This document shows positions 52,913 through 62,049 of a DNA stretch of 64,000 nt, piece after piece. Below the pieces are notes generated by a model. It did not search any database. It had not been told where the DNA came from and was given only the letters and a program-made list of their open reading frames with translations. Both the position numbers and the translations under genes were made by a program. This DNA comes from JAGDZR01 sp049115695 (GTDB taxonomy: Bacteria; Bacteroidota; Bacteroidia; Cytophagales; Cyclobacteriaceae): contig JAGDZR010000006.1 of assembly GCA_049115695.1 (NCBI GenBank), positions 523,887-587,886 of the forward strand, written 5' to 3'. Numbering within the stretch: position 1 is the first letter of the stretch; the number at the start of each line of letters is the position of its first letter.

Positions 52913-54808
52913 TTGGCAAACTCCAGAACTCATTTCTCGCATCTTCTGGAATTGCTTAAAATCGAAAGAGCAGAAGACAGAAAACAATACCAGCAAAAAA
53001 TTCAAAATCGATCTATTGAAGATCGTAAGAAGGATGGTGTTAGTTGGTATCCACTTGAAATGACAAAATCATTTCTGGATATAGGTGAGAGATGGACTGT
53101 AGAAGTCCGAAGGAAATCAGGTCAAAATCAAAGACATATGTTTCAAGTGGGCTCATCAGCAGGCCTATTTGTACAGGATGGAAAAAAAACACAACACGCT
53201 CCTGGCATCATCAGTAAGGTGGAGGACAACTCAATTTACCTCATGCTGCACCGAGATGAGCCACCAGACTGGATTGAGGATGGCATATTGGGTATTGATT
53301 TGCTTTTTGACGAGTCCACTTACAACGAAATGGAGCGTACAATTGAGACGTTGATCAAAACAGATAATGCCAGACTTAAGGAGTTAATAGATATCAGCCT
53401 TGGTAATCGCAAGCCTGGCTTCAAACAGGAGCATGGGGTCAGCCTGGATCAGTTAAACGAAAGTCAAAATAAGGCTGTGAATAATATATTATCAGCTGAA
53501 GATATTTGTCTGGTACACGGCCCTCCTGGCACTGGTAAAACCACAACGTTAATTGAGGCGATTTGCTTAACCGTCAAAAATGAAAAACAAGTTTTGGTAA
53601 CTGCTCCAAGCAATTCAGCTGTTGATATTATTGTCGAAAAGCTCCATCAAAAGAACATCAACGTAGTAAGAATCGGGCATCCTGCACGTGTTACCGAGGA
53701 AGTCGTAAGCCATACTCTTGACGCCCATATGAGCAATCATTCTGACATAAGATTGCTGAAAGAGCTCAGGAAGCAAGCTGAACAAATGCGACGGTTGGCT
53801 AAACAATACAAACGAAAGTTTGGGCGGGAAGAAGCACAACAACGTAAAACTATGCTCATTGAGGCTAAACGGTTAAAGGGTGAGTCTCGTGCTTTGGAAA
53901 GTCACATTGTCTACGATGTGATCAATAAGGCCGATGTGATTGCATGCACATTGATAGGTTGCAACAACCAGTATCTCCAGAAGAAATGGTTCAAGACCGT
54001 ATTTATCGACGAATCCTCTCAAGCTCTTGAAGCTGCCGCATGGATTCCTATCATGAAAGCCAACAGGGCAATTATGGCCGGCGATCATAAGCAGCTGCCA
54101 CCTACGATCAAGTCAAAAGAAGCAGACAAAGGAGGATTAGGCGAAACGATCTTTGAAAGAATGATCAAGCTACATCATGCTGACACGATGCTCCAGACAC
54201 AATACCGGATGCATCCTGACATTGTCTCATTTTCCAATGAATGCTTTTACCAAAATCAATTAATTACTGATAAACAAGTAGTTGAAAGGGAAACTATTTT
54301 CGATGAAAAAGCAGTTTTTATTGATACTGCCGGAGCAGGTTACAGCGATCAGATGAACCCAGAAACATTGAGCACCTTCAATTTGGAAGAGGCCCAATTT
54401 GTGATCAGTTTTTTAAACAAATTAACAAACGAACAACCTAGAATAACCGAACTCACCTTTGGAATCATTGCTCCATACAAGGCTCAAATAGAACAGCTTA
54501 GAAAAGCGCTCCACAATTTCGAATGGCCGGACAACTTTCTGAAACAAGTAACAATCAACACAGTTGATGCCTTTCAGGGGCAAGAAAGAGATGTGATAAT
54601 CATCTCCATGACTCGAAGTAACGATCGGGGTGAAATTGGTTTCTTAGCAGATCAAAGGCGCTTAAATGTTGCCATGACTCGCGCTCGACACCAATTAGTT
54701 TTAGTCGGTGATAGTGCCACACTTAGTAATAATGCTTTCATGGATAAAATGATCCAGCATTATCAACAAAATAATTGGTATCATAGTGTGTTCGAATATT
54801 TATACTAA
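52913..54808 (+). CDS. SF1 helicase of the UPF1/IGHMBP2-like group
   Basis: A 631-residue superfamily 1 helicase. Walker A GPPGTGKTT starts at residue 203; Walker B is VFIDESSQALEAAAW; later motifs QYRMHPDIVSFSN, TVDAFQGQERDVIIISM and RRLNVAMTRARHQLVLVGD are complete. An N-terminal beta-barrel-like part (about 60-170) matches the 1B/stalk region of this group. Substrate, RNA or DNA, is unknown. The start is a TTG directly after the TerB stop; no other start comes before conserved sequence. Confidence 0.93.
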   Translation: MANSRTHFSHLLELLKIERAEDRKQYQQKIQNRSIEDRKKDGVSWYPLEMTKSFLDIGERWTVEVRRKSGQNQRHMFQVGSSAGLFVQDGKKTQHAPGIISKVEDNSIYLMLHRDEPPDWIEDGILGIDLLFDESTYNEMERTIETLIKTDNARLKELIDISLGNRKPGFKQEHGVSLDQLNESQNKAVNNILSAEDICLVHGPPGTGKTTTLIEAICLTVKNEKQVLVTAPSNSAVDIIVEKLHQKNINVVRIGHPARVTEEVVSHTLDAHMSNHSDIRLLKELRKQAEQMRRLAKQYKRKFGREEAQQRKTMLIEAKRLKGESRALESHIVYDVINKADVIACTLIGCNNQYLQKKWFKTVFIDESSQALEAAAWIPIMKANRAIMAGDHKQLPPTIKSKEADKGGLGETIFERMIKLHHADTMLQTQYRMHPDIVSFSNECFYQNQLITDKQVVERETIFDEKAVFIDTAGAGYSDQMNPETLSTFNLEEAQFVISFLNKLTNEQPRITELTFGIIAPYKAQIEQLRKALHNFEWPDNFLKQVTINTVDAFQGQERDVIIISMTRSNDRGEIGFLADQRRLNVAMTRARHQLVLVGDSATLSNNAFMDKMIQHYQQNNWYHSVFEYLY

Positions 54809-54815
54809 TCAAGTC

Positions 54816-55235
54816 ATGAAATCGACAATTACAACCGTTTTTCTCCTTCCCTTGACCTTTGCATTCGCTCAATCAGACGAGGACCTTATACGTGAAAAAA
54901 TGACCCAACAAGAAGTTTGTTGGAATGCTGGAGATCTTGATTGCTTCATGGAAACCTATTGGAATTCAGAACAGCTTCTTTTTATAGGGTCTAAAGGGCT
55001 TACATACGGGTGGCAACAAACACTAGACAACTACAGAAAAGGATACCCAAACAAAGAAGCCATGGGCAAATTGTCCTTTGACCTCAAAAAGTTCGAAAAG
55101 CTCTCTAAAAATCATTGGTTCGTTGTTGGTCAATGGAAACTGTCTCGTTCCATAGGAGATCTTGACGGTCATTTCTCGCTCATTTGGAAAAAATTTAATG
55201 GTGAATGGCTGATAGTAGCTGATCACTCTAGCTGA
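54816..55235 (+). CDS. Secreted NTF2-like (DUF4440/YybH-type) protein
   Basis: A 139-residue protein with a signal peptide (MKSTITTV to FAFAQ) and a single NTF2-like cone domain; EVCWNAGDLDCFMETYW and GHFSLIWKKFNGEWLIVADH are typical of the DUF4440/YybH group. These domains bind small ligands or act as isomerase-like folds; no catalytic residues can be assigned. Its stop shares one base with the next start (TGATG). Confidence 0.85.
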   Translation: MKSTITTVFLLPLTFAFAQSDEDLIREKMTQQEVCWNAGDLDCFMETYWNSEQLLFIGSKGLTYGWQQTLDNYRKGYPNKEAMGKLSFDLKKFEKLSKNHWFVVGQWKLSRSIGDLDGHFSLIWKKFNGEWLIVADHSS

Positions 55236-55984
55236 TGAGCAAGTCCTTATTTCAATCCCTGCTTGTAACAGAAGCCATTTACGGCCTCATTGCATTTATT
55301 ATTTTGTTTTTTATAGCTGCTCCTTACGGCAGACATGTCAAAAAAGGATGGGGCCCCACTGTTTCGGCTAGATTAGCCTGGATCATCCAGGAACTTCCTG
55401 CCATTCTGGTGATTTCCTTTTGGTTCATATATCACCAGGGCTACTTAAATGTCCTCACGACGGTTTTTTTCATCATCTGGCAGGCTCATTATCTGCACAG
55501 GGGAGTTGTATATCCCTTTCAAATCAATCATCCAGACAAACCCTACCCGCTCCTGCTGGTGATCTTTGCTATCATTTTTAATAGCCTCAACGGCTCACTA
55601 AATGGTCATGAAATATTCTCAATGAACAACTACGAACTGGAATGGCTCTACTCCCCTCAATTCGTATTGGGAGTGATCATATTTGTCAGCGGTTTCATCA
55701 TCAATAAACACAGCGATACCATTCTGAAAGAACTTAAAAACAGTGGAGAATATCACATCCCACAAAAAGGACTCTTTAAATATGTTTCTTGCCCCAATTA
55801 CCTCGGAGAGCTGATGGAGTGGTTGGGATGGGGAATACTGACTTGGTCCCTGGCAGGTTTTGGATTTTTCTTTTTCACCTTTGCTAATTTGTTTCCCCGG
55901 GCACTTGCCAATCATAAATGGTACAAACAAAAATTCCCGGAGTATCCACCTAATCGAAAGGCAATTTTCCCGGGAATCATTTAA
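55235..55984 (+). CDS. Steroid 5-alpha-reductase-like membrane protein
   Basis: A 249-residue integral membrane protein with about six helices, of the 3-oxo-5-alpha-steroid 4-dehydrogenase C-terminal family: GEYHIPQKGLFKYVSCPNYL, GELMEWLGWGI and the closing HKWYKQKFPEYPPNRKAIFP with its NADPH-binding Tyr/Pro/Arg. In bacteria such proteins reduce enones of unknown lipids; true steroid metabolism is not implied. Translationally coupled to the NTF2-like gene. Confidence 0.88.
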   Translation: MSKSLFQSLLVTEAIYGLIAFIILFFIAAPYGRHVKKGWGPTVSARLAWIIQELPAILVISFWFIYHQGYLNVLTTVFFIIWQAHYLHRGVVYPFQINHPDKPYPLLLVIFAIIFNSLNGSLNGHEIFSMNNYELEWLYSPQFVLGVIIFVSGFIINKHSDTILKELKNSGEYHIPQKGLFKYVSCPNYLGELMEWLGWGILTWSLAGFGFFFFTFANLFPRALANHKWYKQKFPEYPPNRKAIFPGII

Positions 55985-55999
55985 TCGTATTTTATCCAA

Positions 56000-56479
56000 T
56001 CAATTCAATGCATACACACCATAATTGGTTGGTACATTATTCAGCGCCTCATCAAAGAATATATCCTCAAAACCCGTCTGTTTTGATTTAATTCTTGCAA
56101 CAAAGAATACTTTTTCTTTAACGTAATCTGTTACATAACAGTAAGCATTAAGCTTAAACTTTGGATGTTGCTCATCGATAAATCCATTTACCGTTTTAGG
56201 GATATGCGTAAGGGCAATCCACTCTGACAACTGTTTACCATCCTTGTCATAGTAAGCATACATGCTTTTTTTACGAAAGGTAAATTCAGCTTGGAAGGTT
56301 GTAGCTTCCTTACTATCTATCAATTTGCTCCATTCATCTACTTCACAGTTCGGATACTTAACAAAATGATTTTGGGCAACAATCGTAGGGACGTCCAAGT
56401 CATCCACCACAGATTGAGTCTGAGCAATCGAGATTTGTGCAAAGACAACTAGTGTGAGTAATAATACTGATCTCATCAT
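56000..56479 (-). CDS. Secreted PepSY-like protein
   Basis: A 159-residue exported protein (signal peptide ending ISIAQ). The body looks like a PepSY-like domain: QNHFVKYPNCEVDEWSKL, TTFQAEFTFRKKSMYAYYDK and DGKQLSEWIALTHIPKTVNG fit the FP-x-W, A-F and D-x-x-G pattern of the family, common in Bacteroidota secreted proteins. Function unknown. It ends 16 bases from the convergent reductase gene. Confidence 0.7.
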   Translation of the reverse strand: MMRSVLLLTLVVFAQISIAQTQSVVDDLDVPTIVAQNHFVKYPNCEVDEWSKLIDSKEATTFQAEFTFRKKSMYAYYDKDGKQLSEWIALTHIPKTVNGFIDEQHPKFKLNAYCYVTDYVKEKVFFVARIKSKQTGFEDIFFDEALNNVPTNYGVYALN

Positions 56480-56583
56480 ATCTCCATAGTTTGTTGGTTC
56501 TCTAATGATAGAACAGTTATTTCAAAATGCTTCCCAATCGGATATAAACCGGAATAATTCGCGATGAACCGGATGCGATATGG

Positions 56584-56988
56584 TTAACCTACCCAGTCAC
56601 CACTCTTTTGTCGGCAATCCTTAACTCTTTTATTGAGAATCATTTTCCAAAAAGGAGAGCGCGTAACAATCAGTTTGCCAAAAATCAAGGAATTATCCAG
56701 TATTTGTCTCCAACGCTTCACACTACCTGGTAAACCCGGAGTTTGAACGATATATTCAAAACCCATCCTTTGGGTCGCTTCTTTCATGCAAGGGTTTCCA
56801 TACAAATAATGCTGTGATTTGTTCTTTACGACATAAGAGATTTTCTTTCTCTTGGGTGCATTTTTCTTCACCTGAGACTTTTTCTTCACAATATGATCTG
56901 TTGGCCCAAACTCATCTATGCTGGTCCGTTGAGCATTTACGCTGACTGAAAATATTGTAAAAGTCAGTATGAAAAATATATACCTCAT
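56584..56988 (-). CDS. Small secreted basic protein of unknown function
   Basis: A 134-residue exported protein (signal peptide MRYIFFILT to VNAQ) with a very basic stretch after it (about 35-60, mostly Lys and Val) and two Cys (CMKEATQR, DCRQKSG) that could pair outside the cytoplasm. I recognise no domain. It lies between the PepSY-like gene and the divergent methyltransferase gene. Confidence 0.55.
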   Translation of the reverse strand: MRYIFFILTFTIFSVSVNAQRTSIDEFGPTDHIVKKKSQVKKNAPKRKKISYVVKNKSQHYLYGNPCMKEATQRMGFEYIVQTPGLPGSVKRWRQILDNSLIFGKLIVTRSPFWKMILNKRVKDCRQKSGDWVG

Positions 56989-57023
56989 TAATTATTATCC
57001 TTTCATTAAGATTGGTGAACCTA

Positions 57024-57031
57024 TATCTTTG
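57024..57031 (+). promoter_or_regulatory. -7 element TATCTTTG before the zinc-ribbon methyltransferase
   Basis: Full TAnnTTTG match, 19 bases before the GTG start. No clear -33 element. Confidence 0.5.
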
Positions 57032-57050
57032 GCACCCTAAATTATAAGAC

Positions 57051-57818
57051 GTGAAGCAACTAATTAGTTTTTTCTTGAGGAAAATACCTCGCAAATATCT
57101 TCAGCTAGTAAGTCATCACGTCCTCAGAGTACTATCCATATTCTATAAAGGTAACAACGTCCAATGTCCCGTATGTAGTGCTCAATATAGGAAATTCATG
57201 CCCTATGGAAGAGTGGGACGAGCTAATGCCTTATGTCCTAGCTGTTTATCCCTTGAAAGACACAGACTGATCTGGTTATACCTAAAGCAAAAAACAGATT
57301 TCTTTTCTAAGAAATCGAAAATGTTGCATGTAGCACCGGAACGCTGTTTCATCGATCGATTTGAGCAGTTAGAGCACCTGGATTACATAACCGGAGACAT
57401 TGAATCTCCATTAGCCAAAGTAAAAATGGACATTCACGAAATTCCATTTGATGACAATACATTTGATGTCATATTTTGCAATCATGTATTGGAACATGTA
57501 GATGATGATATCAAAGCAATGTCAGAGATGTATAGGGTACTAAAACCCGGAGGTTGGGCTATACTTCAAATACCATTATTCTACCCACTCCCTGAAAAAA
57601 CTTACGAAGATTCTTCTATAACCAGCGCCAAAGAACGCGAAAAAGCATTCGGACAGGATGACCATGTAAGGCTTTATGGTCATGATTATACAGAACGGAT
57701 AAAAAGTGTTGGCTTTAAAGTTGAGGGTGCGGATTTCATCAAATCGTTGAGTGCCGATCAAATAAAACGGTATGCACTTCCTGCAGACGAACCAATCTTC
57801 AATGCTATTAAAGTATAA
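57051..57818 (+). CDS. Class I SAM methyltransferase with N-terminal zinc ribbon
   Basis: A 255-residue protein: CPVCSAQY and CPSCLSLERHR form a four-Cys zinc ribbon at about 43-67, followed by a class I methyltransferase domain with CNHVLEHVDDDIKAMSEMYR and VLKPGGWAILQIP. The reading starts at GTG, the only start that precedes the basic N-terminus and sits just after a -7 element; downstream ATGs would cut the zinc ribbon. Glycosyltransferase genes converge on it with no gap, so a surface sugar or lipid substrate is possible (inference). Confidence 0.85.
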   Translation: MKQLISFFLRKIPRKYLQLVSHHVLRVLSIFYKGNNVQCPVCSAQYRKFMPYGRVGRANALCPSCLSLERHRLIWLYLKQKTDFFSKKSKMLHVAPERCFIDRFEQLEHLDYITGDIESPLAKVKMDIHEIPFDDNTFDVIFCNHVLEHVDDDIKAMSEMYRVLKPGGWAILQIPLFYPLPEKTYEDSSITSAKEREKAFGQDDHVRLYGHDYTERIKSVGFKVEGADFIKSLSADQIKRYALPADEPIFNAIKV

Positions 57819-58817
57819 TCAATACAACTTGGTATAAGGAGTATTTGGATCAATACCAATCAGCTTTCTCATCCATTCATACACAAGACCTAATCCATAT
57901 CCTGTTAGTTGCAGAAAGGCGGCAATTGGAGCCAAAAGTGCCACTCCAATAGACTTATACTTAATTCCTGCTTCAATTGATATGACCAAAAAGTAAAGAG
58001 AATAGAAGCCCACCATTATCATTCCAGCAGCTGGAATCAACAGAAGCATTAAAATCGCGGCAATTATCCCAAAAGTGAAAAAGGTCGGAAACAAATGAAC
58101 CAGCTTGAGCTGATCAGGAAAAAATCTTGTTATGTTAATTCTCGCGCGACCGAAGTATTTGAGCTGTTCAAAAAATTTGATGAAACTAGTTCGGCGTTTA
58201 TGATAAACAAATGCATGCTCTATCAACGCAGTTTTAAATCCACTTTCAATGAGCCTTGTACTCAATTCCATGTCCTCGCCCATAAATGGGATCTTATATC
58301 CACCTATAGTCTCATAGACAGTTCTTCTCATACCCATATTGAAACTTCTCGGGTGGAATTGTCCTACATGTTGTTTTTTTCCTCTGATTCCACCTGTGGT
58401 TAAAAAAGAGGTCATACTATGACTAATAGCCTTTTGAATATTTGTAAAAGAAGGATGCGCTGCATCTGGCCCTCCAAAGGCATCAATTTCATTATTCGCT
58501 AAGAAAGAGTCAAGAGAATCGAAATAGTGATTTGGAAGCAAAACGTCAGAATCAAAAACTAACAAAAACTCACCTTTCGCTTTTTCAAATCCATAGTTTC
58601 GGGCAAACCCTTGTCCTTCATTTTCTTTGAAGTAATAAGCAATATCCAGATTCGGAAATTGTTTGACAACATCATCAGCCTTCACAGTTGATCCATCCTC
58701 GACAACAATCACTTCGAAATCTCCATGAGTCTGATCGCAAAGTGTATGCAGCAACTCCTCTAACTCTTCCGGTCTGTTATAAACAGGAACAATGACCGAG
58801 TACTTAGGAGCGCCCAT
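57819..58817 (-). CDS. GT2-family glycosyltransferase, membrane-anchored
   Basis: A 332-residue glycosyltransferase: GT-A opening VIVPVYNRPEELEELL, VEDGST, LLVFDSDVLLPNHYF and GEDMELSTRLIESG, followed by a region with three to four membrane helices at the C-terminus. It adds a sugar from a nucleotide donor at the inner face of the membrane. It overlaps the upstream GT2 gene by 14 bases and is the last gene of the operon. Confidence 0.9.
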   Translation of the reverse strand: MGAPKYSVIVPVYNRPEELEELLHTLCDQTHGDFEVIVVEDGSTVKADDVVKQFPNLDIAYYFKENEGQGFARNYGFEKAKGEFLLVFDSDVLLPNHYFDSLDSFLANNEIDAFGGPDAAHPSFTNIQKAISHSMTSFLTTGGIRGKKQHVGQFHPRSFNMGMRRTVYETIGGYKIPFMGEDMELSTRLIESGFKTALIEHAFVYHKRRTSFIKFFEQLKYFGRARINITRFFPDQLKLVHLFPTFFTFGIIAAILMLLLIPAAGMIMVGFYSLYFLVISIEAGIKYKSIGVALLAPIAAFLQLTGYGLGLVYEWMRKLIGIDPNTPYTKLY

Positions 58818-59775
58818 TCACTTCTTCAGAAATAGAATAGTTCTTCTTACTAGGGCTATATTGAATAATCATTTCAGCAATAAAACCTGCGAGGAATAAT
58901 TGAACCCCGATAATCAGCGCAACAAGCGCCAGAAAAAACAAGGGTTGGTCAACAGCATCCCTAACCTCTAACTGATTGGCCTGATTGTACAATTTCATTC
59001 CAATCACATAGACGGTAATGGCAAAGCCGCCAAAGAAAGATAAAGTACCTAACGTTCCAAAAAAGTGCATTGGACTTCTTCTGAACCGAGTGACGAATGA
59101 CACGGATAACAAATCCAGAAAGCCAGTCACATACCGTTTCATACCGAATTTGGTAGTGCCATATTTTCGAGCCTGATGTTGAACTACTAATTCACCTATT
59201 TTCTTAAATCCTGCCCACTTTGCCAATAGTGGTATATATCGATGCATTTCAGCATAGACATGAATTGATTTAACCACTCTAAGGTCATAGGCCTTTAGGC
59301 CACAGTTAAAGTCATGCAATTTGATACCAGAAGCACGACGCGTTACCCAATTGAAAAATTTGGATGGTAGTCTTTTTTCGAGTGGATCATGTCTTTTTTT
59401 CTTCCAACCTGAAACAAGGTGATAACCTTCATTAACAATCATGTTATACATAGCTGGAATTTCCTCCGGACTATCCTGAAGATCTGCATCTAGCGTCACA
59501 ACTACCCTGCCATTCGCTTGTTGAAAACCAGCACTCAGGGCGGCAGATTTGCCAAAATTTCGCGTAAACCTTAAACCAATTACATTCGAGTCATGATCTG
59601 AAATCTCTCTAATAACACTCCATGATTGATCCTCACTTCCGTCATCTATAAAAATGATCTCCGCACTTAGTTGTGTTTTATCCAATACACGAAGAATCCA
59701 TTCATATAGCTCACGAATGGATTCCTCTTCCTCAAATACGGGAATAACAAGTGATAAATCTGGCTGTACTTTCAA
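58804..59775 (-). CDS. GT2-family glycosyltransferase, DPM1/ArnC-like
   Basis: A 323-residue enzyme of the polyprenol-phosphate mannosyl/glucosyl type: LVIPVFEEEESI, IDDGSEDQSW, TLDADLQDSPEEIP, then two C-terminal membrane helices. Such enzymes load a sugar onto undecaprenyl phosphate. The start is a TTG two bases after the DUF4199 stop; no ATG precedes the conserved opening. Overlaps the next GT2 gene by 14 bases. Confidence 0.9.
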   Translation of the reverse strand: MKVQPDLSLVIPVFEEEESIRELYEWILRVLDKTQLSAEIIFIDDGSEDQSWSVIREISDHDSNVIGLRFTRNFGKSAALSAGFQQANGRVVVTLDADLQDSPEEIPAMYNMIVNEGYHLVSGWKKKRHDPLEKRLPSKFFNWVTRRASGIKLHDFNCGLKAYDLRVVKSIHVYAEMHRYIPLLAKWAGFKKIGELVVQHQARKYGTTKFGMKRYVTGFLDLLSVSFVTRFRRSPMHFFGTLGTLSFFGGFAITVYVIGMKLYNQANQLEVRDAVDQPLFFLALVALIIGVQLFLAGFIAEMIIQYSPSKKNYSISEEVNGRS

Positions 59776-59777
59776 TA

Positions 59778-60302
59778 TTAACTCAGTTCAGGTCTTGAAT
59801 TTTTTGTAAACGCACTGATAATCAATGCGACTATAATTCCAAAGAAAACTCCACCAAGCAATCCAAACAGCGTTATCATTTCTGGTTTAGTGAAAAATGA
59901 TGCCACTTCTAAAGCCTGATCGATTTCAGCATCACTCATTCCTCTTTCTTCCAAGGCAATGACTTGTTGTTCTTTGATAACATCCAGGTAACCTGGATTG
60001 ATCATAGTAATATAAATATAGAGAAAAACGCTGCTGAGCAAAGCCGATATTACTGATGTCCAGGCACCAACACTAAACCCTTCTCCGTAGTTCATAAATC
60101 CATCACCCGTGTCTTTAAACTCTTTATGGGCAAGGAATACAATTCCAGCAGAGATAATTAGCGAGCCATACTGAATAGCCTGATTGCCTACAAGTCCCAT
60201 CATATCAATAACGATGGTAAAGCCAATACTAATTACACCTAGTATTAACCCGTATTTCATTCCAATACTTCTTGCAGATGGTAACGACGATGATTCTTCC
60301 AT
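59778..60302 (-). CDS. DUF4199 membrane protein (second copy)
   Basis: A 174-residue protein with four membrane helices, DUF4199 family: GMKYGLILGVISIGFTIVID at the start, GFMNYGEGFSVGAWTSVISAL in the middle and a final helix. A related copy is encoded just upstream (60311-60811). Families of this kind are found only in Bacteroidota as far as I know, without assigned function. 8 bases separate the two copies. Confidence 0.82.
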   Translation of the reverse strand: MEESSSLPSARSIGMKYGLILGVISIGFTIVIDMMGLVGNQAIQYGSLIISAGIVFLAHKEFKDTGDGFMNYGEGFSVGAWTSVISALLSSVFLYIYITMINPGYLDVIKEQQVIALEERGMSDAEIDQALEVASFFTKPEMITLFGLLGGVFFGIIVALIISAFTKNSRPELS

Positions 60303-60310
60303 GATTCTTT

Positions 60311-60811
60311 TTATTTATTTCTCCTTAAAAATATGGATATCACGGGGGTTACGAAGAACCCTGTGACTATTTTTTTGACAGCAGTTTGAGAAATGAGTCT
60401 CCATTCAGTTAATTGATCGATCGCCTGCTGATGAGCCGCTAACTGAGATTCGTTAAAGTCATCAGGAAATTGATCAACCTTGGCTGCTAGCAACTCATGC
60501 GCTAGTTTTTGATATTCGGCAATAAAATCAGGATCAATATAGGTTCCAATGAATATCACGTATAGTGCTATCGCAATTACTATCACATAAAAACCAAGAC
60601 TCATTCCTTGCCAGAAATGCAGGATCCCATCATTTCTATACCTCTTAAACTCATTGAGTGTGAAGAAAATGAAAAGACCAAACAAAGTAAAATCAAAAAA
60701 TAGGTGTCTTATTTCAAGAAATGGATGAATTCCTAAACTCAGTCCAACCAAGAACAAAATGATCAGGAAAGCACCATTTACAATCCCATATTTTAAGGCA
60801 ACTTTAATCAT
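60311..60811 (-). CDS. DUF4199 membrane protein (first copy)
   Basis: A 166-residue four-helix membrane protein of the DUF4199 family: ALKYGIVNGAFLIILFLVG at the start, GILHFWQGMSLGFYVIVIA in the middle, matching the layout of the second copy. Its ATG overlaps the stop of the dihydroorotase-like gene (ATGA), so it is translationally coupled. Confidence 0.82.
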   Translation of the reverse strand: MIKVALKYGIVNGAFLIILFLVGLSLGIHPFLEIRHLFFDFTLFGLFIFFTLNEFKRYRNDGILHFWQGMSLGFYVIVIAIALYVIFIGTYIDPDFIAEYQKLAHELLAAKVDQFPDDFNESQLAAHQQAIDQLTEWRLISQTAVKKIVTGFFVTPVISIFLRRNK

Positions 60812-62049
60812 TGAGATAAATTGGATTTATCTCCGTTAATTAAACCAATACAACTCCCTTTCAATTTGGTTCCAAACAGGGGTGTATTCTTTGATTTTGA
60901 AAGGTTCGAGTCTCCATCAAGTTCCCATTCAGATGACTCATCAAAAACAGCAATTTCAGCAGTTGCACCTACATCAATTTTAACTGGATCAATGCCCAAA
61001 ACCTTTCTTGGTCCGTGGCTTAGCTTTTCAATCAATAAATCGATGCTGCATTTAGTTTTGAGCGCATTTATAACCGGGAAAGTTGTTTGCAGTCCAATCA
61101 ATCCAAAGTCCGCCAGATCAAATTCCAAAGCTTTACTTTCTTGATCCTGCGGTCGGTGCTGGGTCGTCACAGCATCAATTGTCCCATCCTTCAAACCCTT
61201 AAATAATGCTTTCTGATCAGTCAAGGATCTGAAAGGTGGCATTACTTTAAAAAGGGTGTCGAATGGTTCGATTGTCTCCTCATCATACATTAGATGAAAC
61301 AATCCTACATCACATGTGATATTTAAGCCGGATTTTTTAGCCGCTTTTATGAGATCTACTGACTCTTTGCACGAAATACCAGACAAATGTAATTTCCCTC
61401 CTGCATAGCGTAAGATTGAGAGGTCCCGCTCGACGACCAGATACTCAGCTATATTGGGAATGCCCCTCATGCCAAGATATGTGCTGATCTTTCCTTCATT
61501 AATTTGACCAAAATATGACAAATTTCTGTCCATTGGTCTATCAATTATTAGCCCATCAAACTTCTGAGCATACTGCAGTGCTTTGAGTAAAAGTTCTGAA
61601 TTTTCGATTGGCTTTCCATCTGTGAAGCCTCGAACTCCTGAAGACTCCAAATCAAGCATCTCGGACAAATCCTTTCCCTCACAGCCTTTGCTGATAGATC
61701 CAAATGGAATCACACTACTGGTATAATTGCTTCCTCGAGATTGTAAATATTCTACATTAGACTTAGAGTCCGTCGCTGGATTTGTGTTGGGAGATGGACA
61801 AATTGCTGAAAAACCACCAGCCTCAGCACATTGAAGCCCCGAACGTATGTCTTCTTTATGCTCGTTTCCCGGATCATCCAATTCACAATCGAGATCAATG
61901 AAGCTATTGGTAACAATTACACCACTTGAAGGCGCGTCAATTACTTCAATCTTCTTGATGAAGCCATTCTCAATATCTATGTTGCAAACACAATCATTAA
62001 ACTGTGAAGTGCTATCCTTCACAAGTACATTCTTCAGACTATGATTCAT
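60808..62049 (-). CDS. Dihydroorotase homologue without metal ligands (pseudo-dihydroorotase)
   Basis: A 413-residue protein that aligns over its whole length with class I dihydroorotases, but every zinc ligand I can place is replaced. HxH of the family is Asp54 and Glu56 (FIDLDCELDDPG); the HCED His is Arg171 (IIDRPMDRNL); the HISTKES His is Gly224 (LSGISCKES); TDHAPH is TQHRPQ (Gln297). The substrate-binding Arg of REPG is Asp58. The scaffold around these sites is conserved (MRGIPNIAEYLVVERD, DFGLIGLQTTFP), which argues for selection on a non-catalytic role. In Pseudomonas and others an inactive dihydroorotase-like subunit assembles with aspartate transcarbamoylase; that role is one candidate. 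Coupled by 4-base overlaps to genes on both sides. Confidence 0.85.
   Translation of the reverse strand: MNHSLKNVLVKDSTSQFNDCVCNIDIENGFIKKIEVIDAPSSGVIVTNSFIDLDCELDDPGNEHKEDIRSGLQCAEAGGFSAICPSPNTNPATDSKSNVEYLQSRGSNYTSSVIPFGSISKGCEGKDLSEMLDLESSGVRGFTDGKPIENSELLLKALQYAQKFDGLIIDRPMDRNLSYFGQINEGKISTYLGMRGIPNIAEYLVVERDLSILRYAGGKLHLSGISCKESVDLIKAAKKSGLNITCDVGLFHLMYDEETIEPFDTLFKVMPPFRSLTDQKALFKGLKDGTIDAVTTQHRPQDQESKALEFDLADFGLIGLQTTFPVINALKTKCSIDLLIEKLSHGPRKVLGIDPVKIDVGATAEIAVFDESSEWELDGDSNLSKSKNTPLFGTKLKGSCIGLINGDKSNLSQ

Noticed and set aside
55235..55984. Steroid metabolism gene
   Set aside because: The fold is that of steroid 5-alpha-reductases, but bacterial members are general enone reductases; no sterol genes are present.
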